A DNA stretch of 64,000 nt from Marinobacter sp. LQ44 (GCF_001447155.2 NZ_CP014754.1:2480001-2544000), one strand, 5' to 3'. Positions 8,112-17,590 are shown, counted from the first letter of the stretch. The notes: generated from the sequence alone by a model not told the origin. Program-made: numbers and translations.

Positions 8112-8921
8112 TTAAAGTTCTGCCAGGGTTTGCAGCGCCAGTTCCTGGCCCACATCCCTAAGGGAAACCTGTCGCTCCCGCTTCTCAAAACCCCGGTCTG
8201 TAGCAATCCACCGACGATCGGCGTCGGTAGCTGGGGGCACGCCATTAGAGCTGACCATGGCCTGGATAGCGCCGTTGGTGACGTTGAGAACGCGAATCGT
8301 GAATTCATTGCCGGCAACCTGGCTGAGCTCCATCAGATAGTCCGCATGTTGGCTGAGCGCCCGCATTTCCAGTCGTGCCTGGTCTGGGGACAGACGTGAG
8401 AAATCGCCGTTCTCCAGGGCATTGTCGCTAATGCGCATGATGGCATCGCGGTCGACAATGGTGGCGCCGGCTCGGGTCAGCTGGGAGACCAATCCGGCCT
8501 GCAGATCAAAGGCCGGTGCCATCGGGGCAGAACGCCGTGCCCCCCGGGTTTCCACCTGGGCTGCACCACGGGCTTTGCCGTCCAGGCTCACGTTGCCGTC
8601 CGGAATGCTGCCATGCAGACTGCCTTGCTCTGAGACCACCACCCGCCGCTGGCTGGCCCAGTCGCTGACCTGATCGTTAAAGGCCCGGTTCCAGAAAACA
8701 GCGATCCTCGGATTGGAATTGCCCAGACCTGCCCGGAAGCGCTCAATAATCGCCTCGGCCGATTCGGTGCGTTGGGAGGCGTTGGCCTCGGCCCGCAGAT
8801 CCTGCTCGGTCAGGGGTTTCTGATGCGGCGCCTTCATGGGCGCAGCCGGGTGATCGTTAGCCGCCAGCGCCACCATAGGCATCGCCCCAAGCAACAAGCC
8901 CGCAACCAGTGAGCGGTTCAT
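8112..8921 (-). CDS. Secreted protein of the LpoB/YcfL operon, unknown function
   Basis: About 269 residues. N-terminal signal peptide MNRSLVAGLLLGAMPMVALA with a likely cut after ALA, then a soluble domain. SNPRIAVFWNRAFNDQVSDW and SQLTRAGATIVDRDAIMRI look like the CsgG/LpoB-type fold (strand of the form RIAV..., then a region naming a target residue), but this is weak similarity judged by eye. Its ATG overlaps the YcfL-like stop by one base (TGATG), so it is translationally coupled as the last gene of a five-gene envelope operon. Confidence 0.8.
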   Translation of the reverse strand: MNRSLVAGLLLGAMPMVALAANDHPAAPMKAPHQKPLTEQDLRAEANASQRTESAEAIIERFRAGLGNSNPRIAVFWNRAFNDQVSDWASQRRVVVSEQGSLHGSIPDGNVSLDGKARGAAQVETRGARRSAPMAPAFDLQAGLVSQLTRAGATIVDRDAIMRISDNALENGDFSRLSPDQARLEMRALSQHADYLMELSQVAGNEFTIRVLNVTNGAIQAMVSSNGVPPATDADRRWIATDRGFEKRERQVSLRDVGQELALQTLAEL

Positions 8922-9367
8922 CAGTTGATCTCCCGGACTTCAATGCGATATTTCAGTGGCTGGGTCGTGGTGGACAAGGTTTTGTAGGCACTGACGCTGT
9001 TGGCCGGAATGGTCGAGCGTTGCCACGTTGGGCGGGCATCTACCGGTACGCCATAGTCGTCAAAAAACTGGGTGCGAACCTCGATCTGGTAGTCGAAATC
9101 GGTGTGGTTACGCAGCACCGCGAATACCTCGGTGGTCCCTGTTTCGGTAGGGCGTTGGCCGTGGTTTTCAACCGACAAACGGTAAACGCGCCCGGCGTCC
9201 CGAATGCCGTCGTCCCAGGTGCGGCTGAGGTTGTAATCGGTGAACACCACGGTGTTGTATTCCAGCGGTGCCGTGCGTTCCGCGATATCGGTCGAATCCG
9301 CAGGTAAGGTATTGCAGCCTGCAACGATCAAGCCGGCGGCGGCTACAGCAATCAAGTTTCGAAACAT
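8921..9367 (-). CDS. YcfL-like lipoprotein (DUF1425)
   Basis: About 148 residues. Lipobox IVAGC with the acylated cysteine at C18 (MFRNLIAVAAAGLIVAGC), then a single small domain with the YcfL pattern (NHGQRPTETGTTEVFAVLRNHTDFDYQIEVRTQFFD...). In E. coli ycfL stands beside lpoB, as here. Start at ATG 9367 preceded by AAGGAGAGAGACC; the frame extends upstream but overlaps the preceding gene. Role is unknown; its constant company with LpoB suggests cell-wall synthesis. Confidence 0.82.
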   Translation of the reverse strand: MFRNLIAVAAAGLIVAGCNTLPADSTDIAERTAPLEYNTVVFTDYNLSRTWDDGIRDAGRVYRLSVENHGQRPTETGTTEVFAVLRNHTDFDYQIEVRTQFFDDYGVPVDARPTWQRSTIPANSVSAYKTLSTTTQPLKYRIEVREIN

Positions 9368-9392
9368 GGTCTCTCTCCTTTTGGCGGCCGGG

Positions 9393-10619
9393 TTATGGCC
9401 GTTGGGACGTCGCAAGGGCCAGTCCTCGCCCCCGTCCGTCGAATCTGAATTCGGTGGTATCGGTCATGCCTGGAATGGCGTTGCCATTGGCATCCAGGAA
9501 GCGCACGGTCACTTGCTGGCCGGGCTCGGCCGACACCGGGATGATGTGCAGGGTGTCGGGCAGCGACTGCCAGTAACGGATATCGGCCCGCACGTTGGCG
9601 GCAGCCGACATACCCTGTGCGGCTACGCTGACCAGGCTGATGGCGGCAAAGCCTGCGCCCAGTACGCCCCCGGCGGAGGCACTGGCGCCGGCCAACAGGC
9701 TGTTCTGGCTGATATCGCTCAGGTTGGTGCCGATATCGCGGGTGGTTTCCTTGTACTGCACCTGGCCTTCCACAATACGGTCAATGGCGCGGCCGCCCCG
9801 GGTGGATGCCTGGAAGTAAATGTCTTCCATTGGGTACACCGTTTCCCACTGATCGCCGTGCTGCCACTGTGCGCCTACATCACTGAAGTTTCGACCGCGG
9901 CGGTACACCAATTGATAGTGGCCGACGCCATCACCCAGCTTGCGGGGCGAGGTGCCGGTTTCGACAATCAGCAGTGCATTGTGCTCGCCATTGGGGACAG
10001 GCGCATCCGGGCGGAAGGCCTGCAGTTCGGTGAAGTGCTGTTGCGCCAGCTGCTGGCTGTCCATCTGCAGGGCCGCCCAGCCGGCCAGGTAAATCAGCGC
10101 TGCAAAGTCAGAGCTGAACTGCTCTTCCTCGGCAAAGGCATCCTGCAGCAGGCCACCGATGAAACTGGCCCGGGCATTGCCGTAATCCCCCTGTTCCAGG
10201 AAAATCAGCCCCAGGTACAGATACACCATGGCCCGTTCGTAGGGTTCGCCCTTGAAGTCTTTTTCCGCCTCTTCGTACCAGATACTGCGGGCTTTACGGG
10301 CAGATTCATCGTCGGCGTACACGCTCTCGATGATCACGCGGGCACGGTCCAGGCTGCGCCGGGCTTCGTCCAGGTCACCTGCCCGGTACGCCTTCAGGCC
10401 GATCTCCATCAGGTTCAGGACCTCGTTGCGGCGCCCCTCCTCATACAGGTTCTGGTAATCCTGCCGAATGACGGTCGGCTTGCTGGCGACAACGGCCGCC
10501 TGCTCGCTGGTCAGGCCGGCGCGGTCGAAGGTCTTCGGCCCGGTGGCGCAGCCGGCCAGTCCGACCGACAGCACCGCCGTGGCCAGAACGGCCGGTTTGA
10601 ACTCAGCGATAAACCACAT
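9393..10619 (-). CDS. COG3014-like TPR-bearing lipoprotein
   Basis: About 408 residues. The lipobox VGLAGC gives C24. The first half has helical repeats of TPR character (LNLMEIGLKAYRAGDLDEARRSLDRARVIIE; AMVYLYLGLIFLEQGDYGNARASF), followed by a conserved-looking block QLVYRRGRNFSDVG...YPMEDIYFQASTRGGRAIDRIVEGQVQYKETTRDI and a glycine/alanine-rich hydrophobic stretch (SLLAGASASAGGVLGAGFAAI). Its start overlaps the end of the LpoB-like gene by 17 bases. Placed with LpoB and YcfL in many gammaproteobacteria; probable outer-membrane lipoprotein linked to wall growth. Mechanism is unknown. Confidence 0.8.
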   Translation of the reverse strand: MWFIAEFKPAVLATAVLSVGLAGCATGPKTFDRAGLTSEQAAVVASKPTVIRQDYQNLYEEGRRNEVLNLMEIGLKAYRAGDLDEARRSLDRARVIIESVYADDESARKARSIWYEEAEKDFKGEPYERAMVYLYLGLIFLEQGDYGNARASFIGGLLQDAFAEEEQFSSDFAALIYLAGWAALQMDSQQLAQQHFTELQAFRPDAPVPNGEHNALLIVETGTSPRKLGDGVGHYQLVYRRGRNFSDVGAQWQHGDQWETVYPMEDIYFQASTRGGRAIDRIVEGQVQYKETTRDIGTNLSDISQNSLLAGASASAGGVLGAGFAAISLVSVAAQGMSAAANVRADIRYWQSLPDTLHIIPVSAEPGQQVTVRFLDANGNAIPGMTDTTEFRFDGRGRGLALATSQRP

Positions 10620-11244
10620 CGTCTCGGCCCGCCTTGCGCATTTCGTACAGGCCACTCCAGACAATGGTGCCCAGCTCCATATCCACCATCTCGAAACTGA
10701 TCTGGCTATAGCGAGACTGGGTGCCGTCGCTGCGATCGGAGGCATCCAGGGAGGTGATGCGGCCCGCCAGGCGATAATCCGCACCGGCCTGGGCTACGGT
10801 GGAGCGAATGGTGCCACCATCCACCGCACCATCACGTTTCAGGTCACGTTCCTGCTGCACCATGCCGGCGTATTCCCGGCCAACGAAAATCATCCGGCCA
10901 TTGGAGGCCCGGTTCAGCTCAATGCGCAGCCGATCGGTAAGCATATTGGTGTTGACCACCGAGGAGCTCTCGTTACGCATGTATGCGTTGTCGATGATGA
11001 TCCGGGGCGGAATGTCGCGCCCGGCGAGCATGCGGTTGGCCAGCATGTCCCGCATCATCTGATCGGTAATGGCCACGATGTCCTGGCTCTCGATGCCGAC
11101 ACCGCCCACTCGCCCGGTGGTCGAGGCATCTTCGTAAACCGTGGCCTTACCACGGGTGTTATCAATCTGGCCCGCGCAGCCAACCAGCAACAGAGAGGCT
11201 GCTGCCATGCCGGTGAACAGTGCCTTGGTGGTTCCCTTCATCAT
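10603..11244 (-). CDS. LpoB-like penicillin-binding protein activator
   Basis: About 213 residues with lipobox LLLVGC (C23). The body carries the LpoB pattern: TDQMMRDMLANRMLAGRDIPPRIIIDNAYMRNESSSVVNTNMLTDRLRIELNRASNGRMIFVGREYAG, then ADYRLAGRITSLD and SQISFEMVDMELGTIVWSGLYEMRK. LpoB is an outer-membrane lipoprotein that reaches through peptidoglycan to stimulate PBP1b. The proline-rich linker of enterobacterial LpoB is absent, making this a shorter variant. Two adjacent ATG codons occur (11244, 11241). Operon with a large lipoprotein upstream (13-base gap) and the COG3014-like gene downstream (overlap). Confidence 0.82.
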   Translation of the reverse strand: MMKGTTKALFTGMAAASLLLVGCAGQIDNTRGKATVYEDASTTGRVGGVGIESQDIVAITDQMMRDMLANRMLAGRDIPPRIIIDNAYMRNESSSVVNTNMLTDRLRIELNRASNGRMIFVGREYAGMVQQERDLKRDGAVDGGTIRSTVAQAGADYRLAGRITSLDASDRSDGTQSRYSQISFEMVDMELGTIVWSGLYEMRKAGRDDVVYR

Positions 11245-11257
11245 AAAACGTCTCCGG

Positions 11258-12826
11258 TTAATTGGTGGAAGCCAGTACGGAACTGAACTCCGGGTAAATC
11301 TGCGTGGCGGCGCGCATCGCATCTGTAAAGTTTGCGGTGGTGCCGTATTTCTGTTTCAGGTAGCGGGCCATATTGGGGAGGGAATCGAAGCTCCGGTCTG
11401 AGGCCGACTTGATGGCTTCCCAGCCGCCGGAGGCGGAGATGGCGCTCTCCCGCCCAACTTCCTTACCCACTTCGGCACCGACGGCTCCGCCAACCAATCC
11501 GCCCAGCCCGAAAGGAACAAAGTCCAGCGCCTTGTTGGCGGCGTAGGCCCCGGCTACGGCGCCAACAGCAGAGCCGGCAGTTGCGCCCATGTTTGCATTG
11601 TTAGCCAGATTGACCCATTCGGCCAGCACTCCGTCACTCGTGTAGGGACTCATAAATCGTCCGTTGTTGTCGTTGCGCACCAGACGTTCCAGTAGCTGTT
11701 CTTCGGTAAGCATGCGGCCCTGGGAATCCTGCAATGGGCCGGTTTTTGCTGCGGCGACGAGTTCGGAGGATCGTTCTGCGTTGGTCATGTAAGCCACAAT
11801 ACTGTCTGGAACACCGTTTTCGATCAGTATTTGATGATGTTCTTCGGTCATATTGGCGTAATAGGGCCACTGTGCTCTTTGCTGTGACTGCGCTTCCAGC
11901 AGGTTCGAGACCAGTGCTGGGTTGGTGTGGCTGAACCATTCACGGTATCGGGCTTCGGTTTGACGGGCGGTGCGATTCCATTCGGCCAGCTCTTCCGGGT
12001 AACTGCTGACCACTTTGCGTAACATCTCAGATTCGTCCTCACCGTTGTCCAAAGCGGCTTTAATCTGCCAGCCTTTCAGACCATCCGGGCCGATCAGCCA
12101 GGCCTGCCACTCCAGGGGAAGCAGATTGACGTACCCTGACAGGTTTGCGTATTGCTGGTGATACTCCATGGGGTTGTTTGCCGGAGCCAGGGCAGCAATT
12201 CGAGCGGTTGCGCGGGGGTGGAATAACGGAGCGCTACCAGACTTCACGAAGTTAGCCAGGGCCTCTGGATCGTTCTGGGGTACTCGCTCGTACAACGGCT
12301 GCTGACGAGCAATGGCATCGGCTATATTGCGTGCATGTATGACACCAATGGTGTTCTGCGTGTCTTCCAGATCAAGGCCGCCCATGTCATACAGTGACCC
12401 CATAAACAGCATGGGGGTTGGGAAGTACAAACTCATATATTCCTTGACCGCATAGTTCGCCGAACTATTGGCCAGTGTCTCGCCTTCCCAGGCGACGGTC
12501 AGCGTATCGGTGTAGTCATAGGATCCAACGGCGGGGATCAATGTGAGCGTCAAAATGCTCGCAACGAAATTCAGCCCCGACATGTCGTTGTACTGGGTTG
12601 CCTGGGATTGCACCACCTCTACGGTTGGCAGATCGTCCGATGCCGGTGTGAGCCAAGGGGTAAGAATCGGCGATTCGGTCTGGAAAGGCGCGGGCTGCTG
12701 GTAAGCGCGGGCGTCCCTATCAAGCGAGCTTTGGTCAATCTGATACACCATGCAGCCAGGTAACGCGAACGTTGCCAGTACCAACGTTGCTGTAGTTAGC
12801 CGCCCCCGGTCGAGGAATTTCTTCAT
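11258..12826 (-). CDS. Large lipoprotein with glycine-zipper segment, unknown family
   Basis: 522 residues. Signal peptide with lipobox FALPGC, lipidated at C25. Most of the protein is soluble. Near residues 405-460 there is a glycine/alanine-zipper stretch (ATAGSAVGAVAGAYAANKALDF and GLGGLVGGAVGAEVGKEVG) typical of proteins that insert into or oligomerise at membranes. Its codon use looks slightly less GC-rich than that of neighbours. First gene of the lpoB operon; the gap upstream (12827-13171) is the likely promoter site. I do not recognise the family. Confidence 0.8.
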   Translation of the reverse strand: MKKFLDRGRLTTATLVLATFALPGCMVYQIDQSSLDRDARAYQQPAPFQTESPILTPWLTPASDDLPTVEVVQSQATQYNDMSGLNFVASILTLTLIPAVGSYDYTDTLTVAWEGETLANSSANYAVKEYMSLYFPTPMLFMGSLYDMGGLDLEDTQNTIGVIHARNIADAIARQQPLYERVPQNDPEALANFVKSGSAPLFHPRATARIAALAPANNPMEYHQQYANLSGYVNLLPLEWQAWLIGPDGLKGWQIKAALDNGEDESEMLRKVVSSYPEELAEWNRTARQTEARYREWFSHTNPALVSNLLEAQSQQRAQWPYYANMTEEHHQILIENGVPDSIVAYMTNAERSSELVAAAKTGPLQDSQGRMLTEEQLLERLVRNDNNGRFMSPYTSDGVLAEWVNLANNANMGATAGSAVGAVAGAYAANKALDFVPFGLGGLVGGAVGAEVGKEVGRESAISASGGWEAIKSASDRSFDSLPNMARYLKQKYGTTANFTDAMRAATQIYPEFSSVLASTN

Positions 12827-13171
12827 TGTTTAGGTCCCTGACTGTAATGGCGCGCCTCTTTCGGTGACGCGCCTGATCTATTGACTGTCGCCGGATGTGA
12901 CGTAGTCGATATTTGTGGTTACAAATACTTCATGATGCGAACTATTGGAGTAGAGCTTTTCAGGCCAACAGGGAGATGGCAGGCAAAACGGAGGGCTATG
13001 GTGGATTATTGCTTTGAATTAATGACGAAAATCAAGAACGGGTGTCTTTGTAAAATATCGTAAATTTTTGAATCGAGCGCTGATTTTCCCTGCTGTTCAG
13101 CGCTTTTCCAGAAAAAATGCCGTGCGTCTGGATAATCTGCAACGCACGGTACGGTCTCTGATTGGATGGAA
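12827..13171. other. 345-base intergenic region upstream of the lipoprotein operon
   Basis: Contains the RNase II terminator (13111-13149) and AT-richer sequence around 12890-13070, which probably holds the promoter for the minus-strand lipoprotein operon. A 60-codon open frame on the plus strand has no ribosome site of note or family resemblance. I see no RNA gene or long repeat in it. Confidence 0.5.
13111..13149 (-). terminator. Rho-independent terminator of rnb
   Basis: On the minus strand CCGTGCGT (13149-13142) pairs with ACGCACGG (13127-13120), a 14-base loop between, followed by CATTTTTTC. It lies 22 bases past the RNase II stop. Confidence 0.8.
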
Positions 13172-15157
13172 TCAGTCGCCTGTGGTTTCCTGGGCGCCAG
13201 CGATTTCTTCGGCCTTGATCAGCTTGAAATTGATCTGCCGGCGCTCGTCGTCCACGCCAGCGAAGCTGACGGTAACCCGCTGCTCCAGCTGGAAGATACG
13301 GCCATTCTTGTTGTGCACCAGGCGCAGGGTGACCGGATCAAAGCCGTACTTGCCCTCCAGGTCTTTGCAGCTGACAAAGCCTTCCAGCCCGTTGCTGTCC
13401 AGGCGCACGAAGAAACCGGAGGGCATGGTGCGGCTGATGGTGCCTTCCATGGGGTCTTCCGGCAGGGTCTTGGCGTAGTCGGCCTTGAGCCAGGTTTCCA
13501 GAGTGTTGGCGGCCTGGCGGGCGCGGAACTGGGTGGCTTGCAGGGCTTCCAGTTGCTGGCTGTTCAGGGGTTTGATCGGGGTGTTCCAGAGCGCCGCTTT
13601 GATCAACCGGTGCACGTAAAAGTCCGAGAATTTGCGCAGCGGTGAGGTGAAGGTGGTGTAGGCGTCCAGCCCCATGCCCTGATGGGGCGCGGCATCAAAG
13701 CCCAGCTCCGCCCGGGCCAGCTGGCGGGACAGTATGGCTTTCACCGGCACTTCGGCTTGCAGCTGGTCACTGTGTTTCATCAGTGCCTTGAAGCCTTCAG
13801 CCGTGTTGGCGTCGTGCCCGGCCAGGTGCGGCGCATGGCTTTCCAGCAATTTTCGGATGTTGTCAGCGCGGTCGTCCCGCAGGCCCGGGTGCTGGATAAA
13901 CAGGCCTTTGCCCTGCCGGGTCAGGAAGTCTGCGGCACAGCGGTTTGCGGCCACCATGCATTCCTCCACCAGCCGGTGTGCTTCGTTCTGTACCGAGGGC
14001 TCAATCACCCGGATACGCTTGTTCTCGTCCAGGCGCAGCCGGAATTCCGGACGGTCCTGGCTCAGCAGCGCGTGTTCGGCACGCCATTTACGCAGAGCGG
14101 TGGCGGCCTGGTGCAGCTGATCCAGGCTGTTGGCGACCTCGTCTGGTAAAGCCTTGATCTCGTCGTCTTCCCGGCCTTCAATCAGATGGGAAACCAGCTC
14201 GTAGCTCAGCTTGCCCTTGGAGCGGATCATGGCCTGATGGAAACTGTAATCGCCCAGGCTGCCGTCGTTATTCACCTGCAGGTCACACACCAGAGCCAGC
14301 CTGGGCACATCCGGCATGAGCGAGCACAACCGTGTGCTGATGCTGTCAGGCAGCATGGGCAGCGGCTCGCCCGGGAAATAGATAGCGGTGGCCCGGTTGA
14401 AGGCTTCTTCCTCAGCCGGGCTGCCCGGTTCGATCATCGCCGTCGGGTCGGCAATGGCAATGGACAGCGTCCAGCCAGTGGCGTTGGGCGTGGCCATCAG
14501 GGCATCGTCCATGTCCTGGGTGCCCGGGCTGTCGATGGTCACATAGGGTTGCTCGGTACGGTCTTCCCGGCCGTCGGTATGGGTCGCGACGGATTCTTCG
14601 CTCAGGGCATCGGCTTGTTTCTGAACCTCGTCCGGCCAGGCATCGGCGAGGTCGAAATTGGCCAGGGTGAACGCCCGTTCGATGCCCGGTTGGCCTGCCT
14701 TGCCAATGACTCGCAGGACTTTTGCCTGGCCTTTTCCATCCTTGAACGGGTGGCGATGGATCTGGCAGTAGATAAAGTCGTCAGGCTGGGCGCCCATGCG
14801 CTCTTTCGGTGGAATGAAGATCCAGCGGTTGATGCCCGGGGTTTCCGGTGCCACAAAATGACCCTTGCCCTTGATCAGGTAGCGACCCACGAAGGTGGTC
14901 AGGTGCGATTCCAGCAGCTCGTCTACCACGCCCTGGGTTTTGCCTTTTTCCACTTCCTGCTCGGTGACGTTCACCCGATCCCCGGGTAGCACCTTCTGCA
15001 TTTCTTCCGGTGGCAGGAACACATCCCGCCCCTCATCCAGGGCCACAAAGCCGAAGCGCCCGTTGGTAGGTTTGACCGTGCCCGGGAAGACCACCTTGTT
15101 CTGCTTGATATCGGTTTTCAGCTGGCGCAACTGATTGAGAGCGTCGGCATTGAGCAT
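13172..15157 (-). CDS. rnb: Exoribonuclease II
   Basis: 661 residues. Processive 3'-to-5' single-strand RNA exonuclease of the cytoplasm. N-terminal cold-shock-type domains (GTVKPTNGRFGFVALDEGRDVFLPPEEMQKVLPGDRV), then the RNB catalytic domain from about residue 195 with YVTIDSPGTQDMDDALM, whose acidic residues bind Mg2+, and RLCSLMPDVPRLALV. HQGMGLDAYTTFTSPLRKFSDFYVHRLI is the conserved RNB end. A C-terminal S1-like segment closes the protein (MEGTISRTMPSGFFVRLDSNGLEGFV). The length fits RNase II (about 640-660) rather than RNase R (about 800). ATG 15157 is the only sensible start. Confidence 0.93.
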   Translation of the reverse strand: MLNADALNQLRQLKTDIKQNKVVFPGTVKPTNGRFGFVALDEGRDVFLPPEEMQKVLPGDRVNVTEQEVEKGKTQGVVDELLESHLTTFVGRYLIKGKGHFVAPETPGINRWIFIPPKERMGAQPDDFIYCQIHRHPFKDGKGQAKVLRVIGKAGQPGIERAFTLANFDLADAWPDEVQKQADALSEESVATHTDGREDRTEQPYVTIDSPGTQDMDDALMATPNATGWTLSIAIADPTAMIEPGSPAEEEAFNRATAIYFPGEPLPMLPDSISTRLCSLMPDVPRLALVCDLQVNNDGSLGDYSFHQAMIRSKGKLSYELVSHLIEGREDDEIKALPDEVANSLDQLHQAATALRKWRAEHALLSQDRPEFRLRLDENKRIRVIEPSVQNEAHRLVEECMVAANRCAADFLTRQGKGLFIQHPGLRDDRADNIRKLLESHAPHLAGHDANTAEGFKALMKHSDQLQAEVPVKAILSRQLARAELGFDAAPHQGMGLDAYTTFTSPLRKFSDFYVHRLIKAALWNTPIKPLNSQQLEALQATQFRARQAANTLETWLKADYAKTLPEDPMEGTISRTMPSGFFVRLDSNGLEGFVSCKDLEGKYGFDPVTLRLVHNKNGRIFQLEQRVTVSFAGVDDERRQINFKLIKAEEIAGAQETTGD

Positions 15158-15229
15158 GGAGAAAAGACCTGGCTGTAAAATGGATGATGCAGCGGAGTAT
15201 AACGGTTATGCAGGTGGGAGTCAGATCTG

Positions 15230-16948
15230 TCAGGCCGGGTGTGTCTCCTCGCCGGGAGCAGCGTGGATGCAAACCCGGTTACGCCCTCCCCGCTTGGCCA
15301 GGTACAGGGCCTGATCGGCGTTACGTAGCAGGGTATCCATGTCATCGCCTGGCTGGCTGAAATAGCCGCCCACGCTGATGGTGACCGATGTACCCGTGCG
15401 CTGGCTTTCCTGCTCCACGCTGGCTCGCACCCGGTTGGCAATCTGTTCCAGGGTGTCTTTGTCGCAGGGGGACAGCAGCACCACAAATTCGTCGCCACCC
15501 CAGCGGCCCGGGTGGTCATAGGGACGAACCGTAGCTTTCAGCCAGAGCGCTACCCGGCACAGAATGTCGTCACCGGCCTGATGGCCACGGGTGTCGTTGA
15601 TGGTTTTGAAGTGGTCGATGTCCAACCAGATCAGCCCGAATCCCTTGCCTTCACGTTCGGCCCGCTGGATTTCCTGTTCGATGACTTCATCCAGGCCACG
15701 GCGGTTCTTCAGGCCGGTGAGGGCATCCACCCGGGCCAGCCGGTGCAGTTCTTCCGTCCGTTTCGCGACCTTGTGCTCCAACTCGGCGGTGGTATCCCGC
15801 ATCGTGCTGGTCATTTTTTCAAAGTGGTCCACCAACCGGCCGATTTCGTTATCTGGTTTGGGCAGGTAGGGCAGGTCAAACCGACCCTCCCGCAACCGCA
15901 TCACCGCAGCCTCCAGGCTCAATACCGGTTTGAGAATGCGTGATTGAATGATCAGATGAAAAGCGATCAGCGAGACCAGCAGCGACATAAGGAAGACGGC
16001 CACTAGCGGCCACAGGTAGCTGGTTGGCACCAGGGCGTTCAGGTCGAGCAAGGTGATTTCGAACCAGCCTATGGCCGGCAGGAAGGCCACTCCTGCCAGG
16101 TGCTTGCGGCCATCAATGGTGACAAACCCGCTTTCCACTGCGCCGTCCTCGCCGTTGCGCTGTTTGAGCATCTGCAACATGCCCAGGATCTGCTGTTTGT
16201 CCTGGCGATCCTCAAACAGCAGGTCCACCGTGTTCTTCTGACCTTCGGGTTTGATAATGCTGGCGAAGTCAATGTAATTGCGATCGCGGTACAGTTGAAT
16301 GGCGCCGTTGTAGTCCACGAACAGTGTGGTTATGCCTTCCTGGCCTATGTCGACAATATCTTGCAGGAAGGTGTCGAGATTGAGACCGGTGCCGACCATG
16401 CCGAGAATCTCGTTGCGCTCATCACGCATCAGCACATCAATCCACAACTTGGTGACGCCCAGTTCCTGGTCCGGGTTTACGTTCAGGTGGAAGTCCCGGC
16501 CCTCCTCAATCAGCTGGAAAAACCAGGCATCATCCGGCTTTTCCGGATCCAGTACGTAACGGAACTGGTCATTGGCATACTGATTGTCGGAATTGTTGTA
16601 GTAATAGTGGCCATTCTCCCGCAGGGCAACAAAGTAACTGTTGTCCCGAAAGTTATTGCGGAAGCTCTCCATCTGGCGGATGGCGGCGGAGGTCAGCTCG
16701 GGATTGTCCGGGCTGGCGGCCCATTGCAGCAGGGTAGAGGATTGCGCCATTTGCCGGGCCAGGCCGATTTCCCGTTCCAGGGACTGCAACAGTCGGGCGC
16801 TGTCGTAGCGCACCTGAATTTCAGTAACCTGCTTGCCCCAGCGTTCGATGATGTCTTCTGACAGCTCCCGGTAGGCCAGCCAGGAGGCAGACGCCGCGAG
16901 AATGATCAGTATTGATGCGAGGCCGAGAAGGCGGGTTTTAAGGCTCAA
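15230..16948 (-). CDS. Membrane diguanylate cyclase with Cache-like sensor
   Basis: About 572 residues. One N-terminal membrane helix (about 5-26), a large periplasmic sensor of Cache type (NNFRDNSYFVALRENGHYYYNN...WIDVLMRDERNEILGMVGTGLNLDTFLQDI), a second helix near 310-330, a HAMP segment (ILKPVLSLEAAVMRLREGRFDLP), then GGDEF. The active motif WGGDEF is intact and RPYD stands five residues before it, an allosteric I-site for c-di-GMP feedback. TTG at 16948 after AGGGACTTAGC is preferred; ATG 17044 would add 32 residues that do not resemble a lead-in. Ligand is unknown. Confidence 0.88.
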   Translation of the reverse strand: MSLKTRLLGLASILIILAASASWLAYRELSEDIIERWGKQVTEIQVRYDSARLLQSLEREIGLARQMAQSSTLLQWAASPDNPELTSAAIRQMESFRNNFRDNSYFVALRENGHYYYNNSDNQYANDQFRYVLDPEKPDDAWFFQLIEEGRDFHLNVNPDQELGVTKLWIDVLMRDERNEILGMVGTGLNLDTFLQDIVDIGQEGITTLFVDYNGAIQLYRDRNYIDFASIIKPEGQKNTVDLLFEDRQDKQQILGMLQMLKQRNGEDGAVESGFVTIDGRKHLAGVAFLPAIGWFEITLLDLNALVPTSYLWPLVAVFLMSLLVSLIAFHLIIQSRILKPVLSLEAAVMRLREGRFDLPYLPKPDNEIGRLVDHFEKMTSTMRDTTAELEHKVAKRTEELHRLARVDALTGLKNRRGLDEVIEQEIQRAEREGKGFGLIWLDIDHFKTINDTRGHQAGDDILCRVALWLKATVRPYDHPGRWGGDEFVVLLSPCDKDTLEQIANRVRASVEQESQRTGTSVTISVGGYFSQPGDDMDTLLRNADQALYLAKRGGRNRVCIHAAPGEETHPA

Positions 16949-17106
16949 GCTAAGTCCCTGCGAGTATGTGTTTTGTTTCCAACACTGAGGTTCATAATAG
17001 AACAGCCCGGAACGACAGTGTAGAAAAAACAGACAGACCCGCAAACTTCATGAGCGCGCAGCCCTGGCCGGCTGCACGCGGAAATCCTGACCTGAGTGCA
17101 AAACGG

Positions 17107-17556
17107 TCAGTTGTGCTCGGCAAACACCCGGGTCTGACCTTCCTTGTTAAACAGGATGACCTTGTAGTGGTCCTTGCGATCACCCATCTCCATGCCGGGC
17201 GAGCCTATGGGCATACCCGGAACACTGATGCCGGTGGCTTTCGGGGCCTCGCTCAACAGGCGTTTGATATCATCCGCCGGCACATGGCCTTCCACCACAT
17301 AGTCACCCACAAAGGCGGTGTGGCAGCTGCCCAGGCCTGGAATCAGGCCGGCGTCGGCCTTGATCTTGCCCATGTCATCGGTGTCGGTGGCGGTGACGTC
17401 GAACCCGTTTTCTTCCAGGTGGTCGATCCAGTCGCCACAGCAACCGCAGGTGGGCGATTTATACACGTGAATGCTTTGGGCGGCTCCGCCGGCGACGGCC
17501 GTGGTGCTGAACCCCAGGGCGGCCACCAGGCCAAGGGCTAAGGTGTGTTTTTTCAT
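17107..17556 (-). CDS. DUF411 periplasmic metal-binding protein
   Basis: 149 residues. Signal peptide MKKHTLALGLVAALGFSTTAVAG, then the DUF411 domain: HVYKSPTCGCCGDWIDHLEENGFDV with a CxCC cluster, and LGSCHTAFVGDYVVEGHVPADDIKRLL. The methionine-rich tail GMPIGSPGMEMGD suits copper binding. Members of this family accompany copper resistance genes, and here it follows the copA module after a 34-base gap. Likely role: periplasmic copper handling (inference from context and cysteines). Confidence 0.88.
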   Translation of the reverse strand: MKKHTLALGLVAALGFSTTAVAGGAAQSIHVYKSPTCGCCGDWIDHLEENGFDVTATDTDDMGKIKADAGLIPGLGSCHTAFVGDYVVEGHVPADDIKRLLSEAPKATGISVPGMPIGSPGMEMGDRKDHYKVILFNKEGQTRVFAEHN

Positions 17557-17590
17557 GGCGGTTACCTCGGTAATGCGTGTGTGAACAGGA

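Noticed and set aside
9240..10700. 486-codon plus-strand frame opposite the COG3014-like gene
   Set aside because: Low-complexity composition rich in G, A, Q and H, no recognised motif, and the opposite strand has a lipobox and TPR-like repeats in a compact operon.
12881..13063. 60-codon plus-strand frame in the gap before the lipoprotein operon
   Set aside because: No ribosome site of note, no family resemblance, and it lies in a region better explained as promoter.
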